Assembly: GCF_004005375.1 (NCBI RefSeq)
Contig: NZ_RZUF01000018.1
Location: 57,863-121,862 of the forward strand
From: Rheinheimera sediminis
Lineage (GTDB): Bacteria; Pseudomonadota; Gammaproteobacteria; Enterobacterales; Alteromonadaceae
DNA length: 64,000 bases
Direction of reading: 5' to 3'
The notes beneath the pieces are model-generated. The model saw nothing but the letters and a program-made list of their open reading frames with translations. It made no database searches and had not been told where the DNA came from. Shown here piece after piece: positions 1 to 8,710 of this stretch. Position 1 is the first letter of the stretch. Each line of letters begins with the position of its first letter. Position numbers and translations under genes: made by a program.

Positions 1-1998
1 TTCAAAATAAGATCCCTGCAGCTCGTACTTATCCAGCAAGCTTTTAAGTGTAGGGATCAACTCTGGGTCCACAAACTGTTCTGCCGACAAATTAATGGCT
101 ATACGAAAATTATGCCAGCCACTATGTAACAAGCTCAGGCATTGTTGCATACAAGCTTCAATGATCCAGTAACCCAAAGGCACTATTTGCTTAGATTGCT
201 CCAGCACTGGAATAAACTCATCGGGCGAAACCATACCCCGGACCGGATGATGCCAACGGATCAACGCCTCAAAACCAGATAAAGCTCCGGTTGCGATGGT
301 CATCTGAGGCTGAAAACTAATACTGAACTGATTGAGCCGCAAGGCTTCTTTTAAATCCTGTTCCAACAATACGCGCTGTTGCACCCGCTGATACATATCG
401 AGATTGTAGGCCTGAGCACCATTGCCTCCATTCATCTTTACTTCATGCATAGCCAAATCAGCCTGGCGTATTAAATCATCAGGTCCAATAGGTGTCCCCT
501 GACTAATAGTCAAACCTATACTGACCGTCATTACAAAGTTTTGTTGGTCTATGGTTAGCGGCTGCTGAATACGCTGAAGTATCTGACTGGCTAAACGAAA
601 AGGCGCATCTACATCAGTTAACTGCGGCAGCACAAAAACGAATTCGTCGCCACCAAAACGACACAGCAAATCATTGGTTCCACAACAATCTTTAAAACGC
701 AGAGCTACCAGTTTCAGTAACTTGTCGCCTTGAGCATGGCCAAGGCTGTCATTAATTCGTTTGAAATCATCTAAATCAACAAAGAGCACTGCCAGAAATT
801 TTTTATCCATGCTGTGGCTACTGAGCATTCTGTCTAGTTGATACTGCAACATATTCCGATTCGGTAAAGTAGTCAGTAAGTCGTACATCGCTACTTTTTC
901 CAATTCGCTGGTGTGCAATTCAACTTTTTGGTTCAGTTGCTCTAGTTCAACACTCAACTCCTCAGCAGCCTGACGCAAAAAATCGACTTCATCAGGCCAG
1001 ATACCAGCATCAAACTGGCTTTGCTGGCGAAAACCAGCGTATTTTTTTTGCGACAACAAAGGTAGCGCCTGACTGAGCTTTTTTAATCTCAGACTAATGC
1101 GGCGCATAATAAGATAAACCAGCAGTACCATCAGACTAAATAACAACACCGAGGTAATTAATAACTGACGGCGATACCCATTGTTGGTGGCCACAAAATC
1201 GCTGATATTGTCCACGACAACTAAATACACGCCTTTACTTTGCATTTCAAAAGCCGAGATCAGGTACTGCTGACCATTATAGTAAAGTTGAAGCCCAGAA
1301 TTTAGAGCTAAATCAGCTTCAAGATCAGATACTTGCTGTAACAGCGCATTGACTAACAGGGGATTAGAACTGGAGATAAGCTCACGCTGAGCTTCTCCTT
1401 TTCCAGACAAACCTGCCCTGATCAGCGCCACATCAGAATTTAAGCTTTGATGCAAAGCCGATAAAATATCGACCAGCGTTGTCGTCACCGTCATTACAGC
1501 CACTTCACCTGAACTGTTCAGTACAGGCAAACTAAGTTGTTTGACGCAATAACGCACACACAAATTAGCAGAGAAAGGGCTTTGCTGTTTCAGTACCTGT
1601 CGCACTAAATCCGGCGAGAAATACAGCGTTTTTTGGCCGCTGCTAAACAACAGTTCCATCTCACTATTGTGCAACCAAATTTGCTCAATATTCAGATGCA
1701 GCTGCATATTGGCGCTTTGCTCAGCTAACCGATGGATAAAAGATGAAAAATCAGCTTGCTGACTTAATTGCACTAAATCAGAAAAGCTCTCCAACCACAC
1801 CCTTAGCTGCTGTTCTATTATGGTATTTTGCTGTACGTACTGCTGTTGTGCTGACTCGCGTTTGACCTGCTGCTGCCGCTCAAACTCCTCAGTCATCCGC
1901 ATCAAACCTAAGCTGGTTTGCAGCACCGTCATACAAAGCAAAGCACTTAAAGTCGCCAGCAGAATTTTCCAGGGTAAGCTAAATACAAAAGGCCGCAT
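1..1998 (-). CDS. Membrane sensor GGDEF/EAL protein, 3' part cut off by window edge
   Basis: The frame is open from an ATG at 1998 to base 1 (666 codons) without a stop, so the C-terminus is outside the window. The N-terminus has a membrane segment (about residues 8-30), then a roughly 240-residue periplasmic-type sensor region, a second membrane segment and a HAMP-like linker rich in charged residues. A GGDEF domain follows with the intact motif RFGGDEF (bases 631-660), and then the start of an EAL domain with GFEALIRWHHP. It probably makes and/or degrades cyclic di-GMP at the inner membrane. It lies 5 bases after an outer-membrane protein gene, as the last gene of a three-gene operon that begins with a substrate-binding protein. 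The EAL active site is only partly visible, so its activity cannot be judged. Confidence 0.9.
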   Translation of the reverse strand, partial: MRPFVFSLPWKILLATLSALLCMTVLQTSLGLMRMTEEFERQQQVKRESAQQQYVQQNTIIEQQLRVWLESFSDLVQLSQQADFSSFIHRLAEQSANMQLHLNIEQIWLHNSEMELLFSSGQKTLYFSPDLVRQVLKQQSPFSANLCVRYCVKQLSLPVLNSSGEVAVMTVTTTLVDILSALHQSLNSDVALIRAGLSGKGEAQRELISSSNPLLVNALLQQVSDLEADLALNSGLQLYYNGQQYLISAFEMQSKGVYLVVVDNISDFVATNNGYRRQLLITSVLLFSLMVLLVYLIMRRISLRLKKLSQALPLLSQKKYAGFRQQSQFDAGIWPDEVDFLRQAAEELSVELEQLNQKVELHTSELEKVAMYDLLTTLPNRNMLQYQLDRMLSSHSMDKKFLAVLFVDLDDFKRINDSLGHAQGDKLLKLVALRFKDCCGTNDLLCRFGGDEFVFVLPQLTDVDAPFRLASQILQRIQQPLTIDQQNFVMTVSIGLTISQGTPIGPDDLIRQADLAMHEVKMNGGNGAQAYNLDMYQRVQQRVLLEQDLKEALRLNQFSISFQPQMTIATGALSGFEALIRWHHPVRGMVSPDEFIPVLEQSKQIVPLGYWIIEACMQQCLSLLHSGWHNFRIAINLSAEQFVDPELIPTLKSLLDKYELQGSYFE

Positions 1999-2003
1999 CG
2001 TTG

Positions 2004-3203
2004 TTAAAACCAATACATCAATTGCATCGCCCACATTTGCCAGTATTCAGACTTATTATTCTGTACATCAGGCAAGACAGGATAAGCTAATCTGGCTGTA
2101 CCTTTCACCCAATGGTGCTCCATAGTCAAACGTAGATTGTCTCTAAAATCATAAGTTAAGCCGAAAGTTAGATCGTCCTGGTAGGCAAAGTAAGCAGGAA
2201 CCATACCGCCAGTACTTTGTGAAAATTTAGTCCCATTTCGATCATCTTTATCCAAATCAAAAATATCCAGGCTTAACAAAGCCCAAGTACGAGGCATTAG
2301 GTTGTATCGTCCCTGAATATACCAGCCCTGGCTAAAACTGTTGCGTTTAAAACCGGGCGCATAAAAATCTTTAATGTCCAGTCTCTCCTGCACCCACTCA
2401 CTACTCAGCTCCCAATATTCAGCAGCATAGCGAGCATTGAACATAACACGCTGTACTGTTATGCCACCATCGCTGTAGAAATCCAGCTCAGCTTTTTTGT
2501 AGCTAAAATCTGAATCCAGTAAAGAAAGTCCCAATTGCCAATCTAGCTGCCCAGGCCGCCAAAACAGACTGGCCTGATGCACGTAATCCTGCTCGGCATC
2601 GCCCTGAGGTAAGGTACTTAACAGGATCTGCTTTTGCTCTTTACTAAGGTTGGTAGAACCCCAACTCCAGTTCAATTCAATTTCACCAAACCTTGTATCG
2701 TGAGTGCTTTTTAATGCTAAACCATCACTGCCCACAGCTATATCGCGGAAGGAATCAAAATATACAGATTGTGGTAATACGATGGCATTGCGGGTAAAAG
2801 GCACATCCCGGGTTGCAGAGTAAAGCCAATGCTGGTTTTTAAAACGCCCGACAAACAGATTAAGCCGCCAATCAAAGTCACTGTATAAAGTCCAATCTAT
2901 GAAAAAATAATCCAGCCTGGTCCCTTTGGTATAACGGCGGCCACCATCTAAATAGACTACCTGACTTGCCAGTCTAAGCTTATCCGACATCACCCAGGAC
3001 ATATTCACGCCTATGTCCGTTAACTCAGCTGAAATACTATCATCCAGGTTAACAAAATTAGTTTCGGGGGCCTGAATCAGTCCCTGCGAAATAAAACCAT
3101 GCCATTGCAGTTCTTGAGCTGGCATTTGCAATGAACAGACCAGCAACAGTAAAACACTCAACTTACTGTGAAACTTCAATGACTTTGAGCTTGGATAGTT
3201 CAT
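2004..3203 (-). CDS. Outer-membrane beta-barrel (porin-like) protein
   Basis: About 399 residues, with a signal peptide (residues 1-30, ending near MPAQ) and then alternating aromatic/polar strands (WRLNLFVGRF, YWELSSEWVQ) ending in a terminal aromatic residue (LMYWF), as expected of an outer-membrane barrel. I chose the ATG at 3203. A longer reading from a GTG at 3230 is possible but has no better ribosome site, and the ATG start has GAGA about 8 bases upstream. Its start overlaps the end of the upstream substrate-binding gene by 41 bases, and its stop is 5 bases before the GGDEF/EAL gene. The substrate is unknown. Similar three-gene sets suggest an anion- or phosphate-related signalling role, but this is inference. 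Confidence 0.75.
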   Translation of the reverse strand: MNYPSSKSLKFHSKLSVLLLLVCSLQMPAQELQWHGFISQGLIQAPETNFVNLDDSISAELTDIGVNMSWVMSDKLRLASQVVYLDGGRRYTKGTRLDYFFIDWTLYSDFDWRLNLFVGRFKNQHWLYSATRDVPFTRNAIVLPQSVYFDSFRDIAVGSDGLALKSTHDTRFGEIELNWSWGSTNLSKEQKQILLSTLPQGDAEQDYVHQASLFWRPGQLDWQLGLSLLDSDFSYKKAELDFYSDGGITVQRVMFNARYAAEYWELSSEWVQERLDIKDFYAPGFKRNSFSQGWYIQGRYNLMPRTWALLSLDIFDLDKDDRNGTKFSQSTGGMVPAYFAYQDDLTFGLTYDFRDNLRLTMEHHWVKGTARLAYPVLPDVQNNKSEYWQMWAMQLMYWF

Positions 3204-3576
3204 CTGAATTCTCAATATAACCAATAGCACCTTCGGTATTTGCTACCATTTCACGCATTTGTTGTTCAGACGTCAGCACTACAGGCGCTGAGCCTAAACC
3301 TGAATAAGTAATTTTTTGCCAGATCCTGTCCAGCTGATAAGGGAACATTTGTAATTTTTCTTTAGTAAAACGTTGATGCACCGGATTTTTCGCTGACAAA
3401 ACGAAGACTCTGATCGCTTTGCCATCAGGCCAGTTTTGTTGCCGCATAGAATAAATGGCGCGCAGCTGAGTCACTGTCAACTGGTCCATAGATACGGCAG
3501 GGTGAGTTACGACTTCGGTTGCTGAGGCAGACCATAGCCACAGTACGAAGCCAGCAACAACGAACTTGATATTCAC
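3163..3576 (-). CDS. Small periplasmic PstS-like substrate-binding protein
   Basis: 137 residues from a GTG start, with AGGA upstream and no nearby ATG. A signal peptide (residues 1-19, ending SASA) is followed by a short PBP-like fold of the phosphate-binding type. Recognisable pieces are the LRAIYSMRQQNWPDG segment and the GAIGYIENS segment common in PstS-like single-domain proteins. It is much shorter than a transport PstS (about 320-350 residues), and no ABC transporter genes lie near it. It is therefore more likely a sensor or ligand-presenting protein for the linked barrel and GGDEF/EAL proteins than a transporter component. The family call is fairly sure, the function is not. Confidence 0.75.
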   Translation of the reverse strand: MNIKFVVAGFVLWLWSASATEVVTHPAVSMDQLTVTQLRAIYSMRQQNWPDGKAIRVFVLSAKNPVHQRFTKEKLQMFPYQLDRIWQKITYSGLGSAPVVLTSEQQMREMVANTEGAIGYIENSDELSKLKVIEVSQ

Positions 3577-3758
3577 GTCTTTGTGGTTCCTCAGGGTGCA
3601 AAGGTATTAACTTTACCTTTGGGTACCCGCATTTAATGGCAGCATTGAAATTTGTGAAAGCACTGCCATGAAGCTGGATTCATCCGCGCTCAGTATAGTA
3701 GCAGTAGTTGAAATTGTATTGTCGTAAAGGAAAAAAAGTAGTGTTTTCAGTGGAGTGA

Positions 3759-3998
3759 CTCAGAGCGCATGCCGAACACTTCAACAACTCAGCGACTTTA
3801 CTCCTAATTCGTGATCTGAGCACGTCCATCCATCAACATCCTCGCAACAAGGTTCCAGACCCTGACAATTGGCGCAATAAAAAAGGGTTCTATCAGGACC
3901 CTGAAATCACCTGGAACAGTGATGCATGCAACAAGTTTAACCGTCTGTATTTTGCTTTTTTCGCTTTACAGCCAGATGACAGCCTAAGGAAGATTTAA
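3759..3998 (+). pseudogene. Orphan reading frame with no start codon, possible gene remnant
   Basis: An 80-codon open frame runs from the TGA before 3759 to TAA at 3996-3998. From about 3828 it has a protein-like composition (HPRNKVPDPDNWRNKKGFY, then WNSDACNKFNRLYFAFF), with mixed charged and aromatic residues and no low-complexity bias. There is no ATG, GTG or TTG with a ribosome site in frame. It may be the 3' remnant of a lost gene, or chance. I do not recognise a family. Confidence 0.25.
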
Positions 3999-4304
3999 TG
4001 AAATCGAAGATAAATCAGCGCCTTACCAATGCATGCCGAATTTGATACATCATCTGAAACTCAGGATAAGTCGTGCTACTGAATAGAGCTGTTAAACTGA
4101 GCAGCAAAACACAATATCAATATCCGAAAATTCATCATTATCTCAAGCTTGCGCTTAGATAAGTTTTCAAGCCTCTGGCAGTCAAATAATGTGAAGCCAC
4201 TGAATTTAACCATATTTATGTAAAAACCCAGATTTTCGCCTCGTTGCAGCATAAGTAGCCTGAACCCAGAAAAATAAGAATGATTCCATATGCAGAACAC
4301 AATT

Positions 4305-4317
4305 GACAACCATTACC
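4305..4317. promoter_or_regulatory. Possible Fur-box-like site upstream of the siderophore receptor gene
   Basis: The 13 bases gacaaccattacc match the 6-1-6 Fur core (GATAAT-N-ATTATC) at 9 of 12 positions and lie about 115 bases before the FecA-like gene, which belongs to a family commonly under Fur control. The match is modest and rests on context. Confidence 0.35.
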
Positions 4318-4433
4318 ATTCATAGTCAAATTAGCGCCCACTGATGTAGCCCGCAAAGTGAACTGCACTGGACTGGTTAGAAACTCAGTTTATTACACAC
4401 TTTTAAGGTTTAACCTATTACAAGGAACCAAAG

Positions 4434-6515
4434 ATGTCTGCGATGTTTTTTACACCCAGCTTTCGCCCTTCCCGCTTAGCCCTGGCTGTTGCTGTAGCTG
4501 CTACAGGCTTTACCAGCATTACTGTTGCTGAAGAAGCAACCGAAAAAAAATCTGTGATGCCAACTATGGAAGTAGTGAAAGTAGTAGGTCAGAAACAAGA
4601 CCATCGTTTTGAAGCAACAGGTTCAGTCAATCTGGTGGAACTGGAACAGATTCAGCGGGTTCAACCTTTGTCGACAGAAGACGTATTACGCCGTATCCCT
4701 GGTATTAACATCAAAAGTGAAGAAGAAACTTCAGTAGTTGCTAACTTTGGCATCCGTGGTTTATCCGCCGGTGAGTCTAAATCTTTATTACTCGAAGACG
4801 GTGTGCCAGTAGCGCCAGGGTTATTTATAGGTAACGAACGCTACTTTAACCCTCGTATCCAGCGAGTTGAGCGGGTTGAAGTACTAAAAGGTTCGTCATC
4901 ATTACGTTATGGCCCTTCTACCATAGGCGGCGTAGTGAACTATCAAACCAAAACACCAGATGATGGCGTTGAGCTATCGGCTCGTGCCGGTTCTTTTAAT
5001 ATGCAAGAAGTAGGCATTGAAGCCGGTAATAAAAATGCTGCTGGCGACGCCTTTGCCGGTATTGTCGCAACCCATGCAACCAGCGATGGTTTTATGGATA
5101 AAGATTACAGCATGAATGATGTAATGGCTAAAGCCGGTGTTGAGTTTGCCAACAAGCAGAAATTAGGTGTCAAACTGTCTTGGTACGAAAATGACGTCAA
5201 CATGTCATACCGTGGTTTATTGTTAAACGATTACAAAGCCGGCGCTGATTACAACCCTGCCCCGGACGACGATTTCCTGGCCGATCGCGTTGCCTTTGAT
5301 GTCAACCACGAATGGCAACTCAATGATAGCGCCACTTTAAAAACACTAGTGTACTGGAGTGACGTCACTCGTGATTACTGGCGTTATGCTGTGGATAATA
5401 ATGCATCTGTAGCTGCAGGACGCTGGGTATACACCGATGCGCTTACGGGCAATAACAGATCCTTTGAACGTGCTGGTGCTGAAAGCCGTTTAACGCTTGA
5501 CCAACCTGTCTTTGGTCTCGAAGCCAGTACAGAATTTGGTTTACGCTTGATGCGTGAAAAATCAAATGACTTACGTATTACAACAACCCGCGCAGCGGAT
5601 CGCACCGGTACTATAGCCGGCCACTTACAGGATAGTGCCGACAGCCTTGCTGGCTATGTACAAAGTCGTATTGTACTGAGTGACAAGTTAGCACTTACAC
5701 CAGGCCTGCGTATTGAATCTTATGAGCAAGAACGCTTAAATCTGCGAAACAACGCCCTTACTGAAACCTCAAACACTGAATATTTACCAGGTGTTGGTTT
5801 AACTTATGAATTAACTGATGCTGCGCAACTTTATGCTGGCGTTTACCGTGCATTTTCGCCAGCATCTAATGCAGTCGCTTTAGATGGTCTGTCGGATCAG
5901 CCTTTAGATGGCGAACGCTCAGTGAATTATGAAGCGGGTATCCGTGGCGTTTCAGGCAATACCAGCTACGAAGTCGCTGCTTTTGTCATGGATTTTAGCA
6001 ATCAGGTTGTCAGCGGTAACAGTAACGCGGGTCTGGCGACAGCAAATGCTGGCGAAACCAGCCATTATGGAATGGAGTTTAGTGTAAGACAGCCGCTAAT
6101 GGCCGGTTTAAACCTAGACGCTAATGCCACCTGGATACCTGAATCCGAGTTTGAAACCGGTGAGTTTAAGGGTAATCGTATTCCTTATGCTGCAAAGATA
6201 CTGGCTAACCTTGGTCTGAGCTATGAGCTGGAAAAGCTAAATCTGTCACTGAATCTGCATCACCGCGGCGAGCAATTTGGTAATGAAGCCAACACAGTGG
6301 ATTTGCCAACAGGAGCACCTAACAGTATTTGGGGCGGGTTATTACCTTCTTATACAGTAGCTGATTTACTCGGTCAGTATCAGGTAAGTGATCACTTTAG
6401 TTTATCTGGTTCAGTGAAAAACCTGACTGATAAACGCTATATCAGCGGTCTTCGTCAGGGTATTTATGTTGGACCAGAGCGTTCTTTTGAAATTGGTGCC
6501 CGTTACCGTTTCTGA
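4434..6515 (+). CDS. TonB-dependent siderophore receptor, FecA-like
   Basis: 693 residues. The start is fixed by AAGGA 8 bases upstream. A signal peptide (about residues 1-32, ending ITVA) is followed by a plug domain (RIPGINIKSEEE, NFGIRGL, VEVLKGSSSLRYGPSTIGGVVNY) and a C-terminal 22-strand barrel ending in the typical aromatic (GARYRF). The plug resembles Fe(III)-dicitrate receptors of the FecA type. There is no N-terminal signalling extension, since the plug starts within about 50 residues of the signal cleavage site, so it should not drive a FecR/FecI cascade. It likely imports a ferric chelate across the outer membrane with TonB-ExbBD. A possible Fur site lies upstream and a terminator follows. 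Confidence 0.88.
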   Translation: MSAMFFTPSFRPSRLALAVAVAATGFTSITVAEEATEKKSVMPTMEVVKVVGQKQDHRFEATGSVNLVELEQIQRVQPLSTEDVLRRIPGINIKSEEETSVVANFGIRGLSAGESKSLLLEDGVPVAPGLFIGNERYFNPRIQRVERVEVLKGSSSLRYGPSTIGGVVNYQTKTPDDGVELSARAGSFNMQEVGIEAGNKNAAGDAFAGIVATHATSDGFMDKDYSMNDVMAKAGVEFANKQKLGVKLSWYENDVNMSYRGLLLNDYKAGADYNPAPDDDFLADRVAFDVNHEWQLNDSATLKTLVYWSDVTRDYWRYAVDNNASVAAGRWVYTDALTGNNRSFERAGAESRLTLDQPVFGLEASTEFGLRLMREKSNDLRITTTRAADRTGTIAGHLQDSADSLAGYVQSRIVLSDKLALTPGLRIESYEQERLNLRNNALTETSNTEYLPGVGLTYELTDAAQLYAGVYRAFSPASNAVALDGLSDQPLDGERSVNYEAGIRGVSGNTSYEVAAFVMDFSNQVVSGNSNAGLATANAGETSHYGMEFSVRQPLMAGLNLDANATWIPESEFETGEFKGNRIPYAAKILANLGLSYELEKLNLSLNLHHRGEQFGNEANTVDLPTGAPNSIWGGLLPSYTVADLLGQYQVSDHFSLSGSVKNLTDKRYISGLRQGIYVGPERSFEIGARYRF

Positions 6516-6545
6516 TCACCTCACATCTGGCACTGAAAACGATGA

Positions 6546-6574
6546 GGCTGTAGCATGATGCTGCAGCCTTTTCT
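6546..6574 (+). terminator. Rho-independent terminator after the FecA-like gene
   Basis: An 11-base stem (GGCTGTAGCAT / ATGCTGCAGCC, one G-T pair) with a short loop is followed by TTTTCT, about 30 bases after the stop of the receptor gene. Confidence 0.75.
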
Positions 6575-6606
6575 GTCTAAGGCGGCCTGAGTTCAGGTTA
6601 TTTAGT

Positions 6607-6822
6607 TTAACCTTTTAGCGTAAGAAAAAGACCCGCCACAAAACTGATGGCGCCACCTATGTAAAACTGCATCACTTTGTCTGTTTCAGCGCCAGTCACT
6701 ACTTCAGTCAGTTGTGACTGCACAGAGTCCGACAATTGAAAACCCCAGTAGACTAAGCCTGCACCCAGTACCAACAAAGCTAAACCAACCATTTTTAATA
6801 ATGTATTTGTACCATTAGCCAT
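6607..6822 (-). CDS. DUF3185-type small membrane protein
   Basis: 71 residues with two membrane segments (about residues 9-28 and 50-69) separated by a short polar loop containing LSDSVQSQLTEVVTG and TDKVMQFYIGG. This layout matches the DUF3185 family of small two-helix proteins of unknown function. I chose the ATG at 6822 because GAGG stands about 8 bases upstream. A longer frame to 6849 lacks a ribosome site. It is a single gene, convergent with the receptor gene. Confidence 0.7.
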   Translation of the reverse strand: MANGTNTLLKMVGLALLVLGAGLVYWGFQLSDSVQSQLTEVVTGAETDKVMQFYIGGAISFVAGLFLTLKG

Positions 6823-7060
6823 ACCTAGTCCCTCTGTATTTAATAACAATCAATGGGCTAGCTACTCTGTAGCAAAGCCCGGCATTACAACAGTATTAGC
6901 TGTGCCAGCCTGAACCTTACCTGAAGTCATTACAAGGAAAATAAAACAACGCTAGCGGATTTGCTTGATAAACAAGAGATGAGCCATGACTATCGCCTTT
7001 ATCAGCCAACGGAATACACCAGACTTCCGATGGATAATCAATAAACGAGCAGCACAGATA

Positions 7061-7090
7061 AAAAATGCGGACATCAGAGTCCGCATTTTT
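7061..7090 (-). terminator. Terminator hairpin downstream of cstA
   Basis: A perfect stem AAAAATGCGGAC / GTCCGCATTTTT with a 6-base loop. The run of A on the plus strand becomes the T run on the minus strand, so it fits as the terminator of the minus-strand gene ending at 7118. It would work in both directions. Confidence 0.8.
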
Positions 7091-7117
7091 AGTCGCTCAC
7101 AAAGAGCTACAAGCCGC

Positions 7118-8581
7118 TCAGACCGCAGGTACAGTGCGCTTATTATGCGCCATGACCAGTCCGACCAAGCCTATCACTGCCACTACCACACCTATAGGTT
7201 TGCTGTAGTCCGCGGGTAAGTTCAAACCAATACCAGCTGTCGCTATATAAGCTACTGTCATGCTGGTACCGATAACTGCCGGAACACTGGCGATCCAATG
7301 AAAAGTCCCACGATCGAACAGATACTTGGTAGCCAGCCATAACACACTGGTCGATAACAGCATATTGGAGAAAGCAAAATAACGCCAAATCAGAGAAAAA
7401 TCTAATAAAGTCATAAAGTAAGCTATGGTCAGAATAGGCACAGACAACAACAGTCTGTTACGTAAGCTTTGTGGAACATTAAAGGCATCCACTATGGTTA
7501 AACGTAATGAACGGAAAGCGGTATCGCCTGAGGTGATTGGAAATACAGCCACAGCCAGGATAGCCATCACACCACCAAAAACACCCAAATAGCCTGTGGC
7601 TATATGATTCACCACTAAGCCAGGTCCACCCTGAGCCAGCATAGCTTTTAGCTCGACATAGCCCCCAGGAAAGGCGGCAATACCAGCTAAAGCCCACACA
7701 CAAGCCACTATACCTTCACACATCATAGCCCCATAGTACACAGGGCGAACATATTTCTCATTGGTTAAACAGCGGGCAATAATAGGAGCCTGAGTCGAGT
7801 GAAAACCACTGATAGCACCACAGGTGATAGTTAAAAACAGTAGAGGCCAGATCGGAGCGCCATCAGGGTTGGGTGTTAAAAAGTCATGTTCATGGTGGCC
7901 GTCAAAATAGGCAAAAATATCGGCAACCTGCGGTAAATGAGGTGCTTCCATCAGTAAAGCAACAGCGATCAGAGTCGTCATGACTATCATCAGCACACCA
8001 AAAGCCGGATAGAGTTTAGTAATAATTTTGTCGATGGGCAGCAAAGTCGCTAAAAAGTAATAAGCTAAAATCACCAGGACCCAAAAGGTATTGCCCGCCA
8101 GGAATGTGCCTTCAAAATACGACAAATTACTCAAAAGCCCGGCCGGGCTCATAATAAATACCACGCCAACAAAAAACAGCAGCATGGCGGTAAAAACCAA
8201 CATCACGCCTTTGAAAACCACGTTGTAATAATGTCCGGCTATTTCAGGCAAGCTTTTGCCATCTTCTTTGATACTCATCACACCGGAAAAATAGTCGTGA
8301 ACTGCACCACCAATAATATTACCAATCACAATCCAGACCAGAGCCACAGGACCATAAACAGCACCCAAGATAGGTCCAAAGATAGGTCCTACCCCAGCCA
8401 CATTTAGAAACTGAATTAAAAAAGCTTTTACAGGGCTGATCGCAACATAATCTACCCCTTCGCTAAAACGCTCTTGTGGCGTAACAGCTGCGGTATCAAT
8501 ACCCGCCTGTTTTTCAACAAAAGGGCTATAAAATTTATAGCCCAGAATAAGTATGGCAATACTGACAAAAAAGATGAGCAT
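7118..8581 (-). CDS. cstA: Carbon starvation protein A family transporter (short form)
   Basis: 487 residues, strongly hydrophobic, with about 12-14 membrane segments. The N-terminus carries the CstA signature region (GVGPIFGPILGAVYGPVALVWIVIG reads through two segments; the GAVHDY motif follows) and a conserved HSTQAPI segment lies mid-protein. CstA proteins take up pyruvate and peptides when carbon is scarce. This one is the short form (E. coli CstA is about 700 residues), as found in several marine gammaproteobacteria. AAGGAA lies about 10 bases before the ATG. No partner genes are linked, and no CRP site was recognised in the short upstream gap. Confidence 0.88.
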   Translation of the reverse strand: MLIFFVSIAILILGYKFYSPFVEKQAGIDTAAVTPQERFSEGVDYVAISPVKAFLIQFLNVAGVGPIFGPILGAVYGPVALVWIVIGNIIGGAVHDYFSGVMSIKEDGKSLPEIAGHYYNVVFKGVMLVFTAMLLFFVGVVFIMSPAGLLSNLSYFEGTFLAGNTFWVLVILAYYFLATLLPIDKIITKLYPAFGVLMIVMTTLIAVALLMEAPHLPQVADIFAYFDGHHEHDFLTPNPDGAPIWPLLFLTITCGAISGFHSTQAPIIARCLTNEKYVRPVYYGAMMCEGIVACVWALAGIAAFPGGYVELKAMLAQGGPGLVVNHIATGYLGVFGGVMAILAVAVFPITSGDTAFRSLRLTIVDAFNVPQSLRNRLLLSVPILTIAYFMTLLDFSLIWRYFAFSNMLLSTSVLWLATKYLFDRGTFHWIASVPAVIGTSMTVAYIATAGIGLNLPADYSKPIGVVVAVIGLVGLVMAHNKRTVPAV

Positions 8582-8710
8582 GAGGGAAGTTCCTTTTAAT
8601 CTTAGGGGCGAATTGGCAGCCGTCAGTGCGGCGCTCTTTTATGGACAATGCTTAGCCTAACATGAGCGCCCAGTATCTGACATTAGCCAATAGTCGAGAA
8701 AGTCACCTGA

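Larger units (their letters stand above)
3577..4433. other. Long intergenic stretch before the FecA-like receptor gene
   Basis: About 860 bases with no convincing intact gene. It holds an orphan open frame without a start codon (3759-3998, listed separately), a Fur-like motif near 4305 and the ribosome site AAGGA at 4421-4425 of the next gene. A 77-codon minus-strand frame at 4076-4309 has no ribosome site or recognisable content and is treated as chance. Confidence 0.5.

Noticed and set aside
4076..4309. 77-codon minus-strand frame before the FecA-like gene
   Set aside because: Composition and lack of a ribosome site point to a chance frame; the Fur-like site partly overlaps it.
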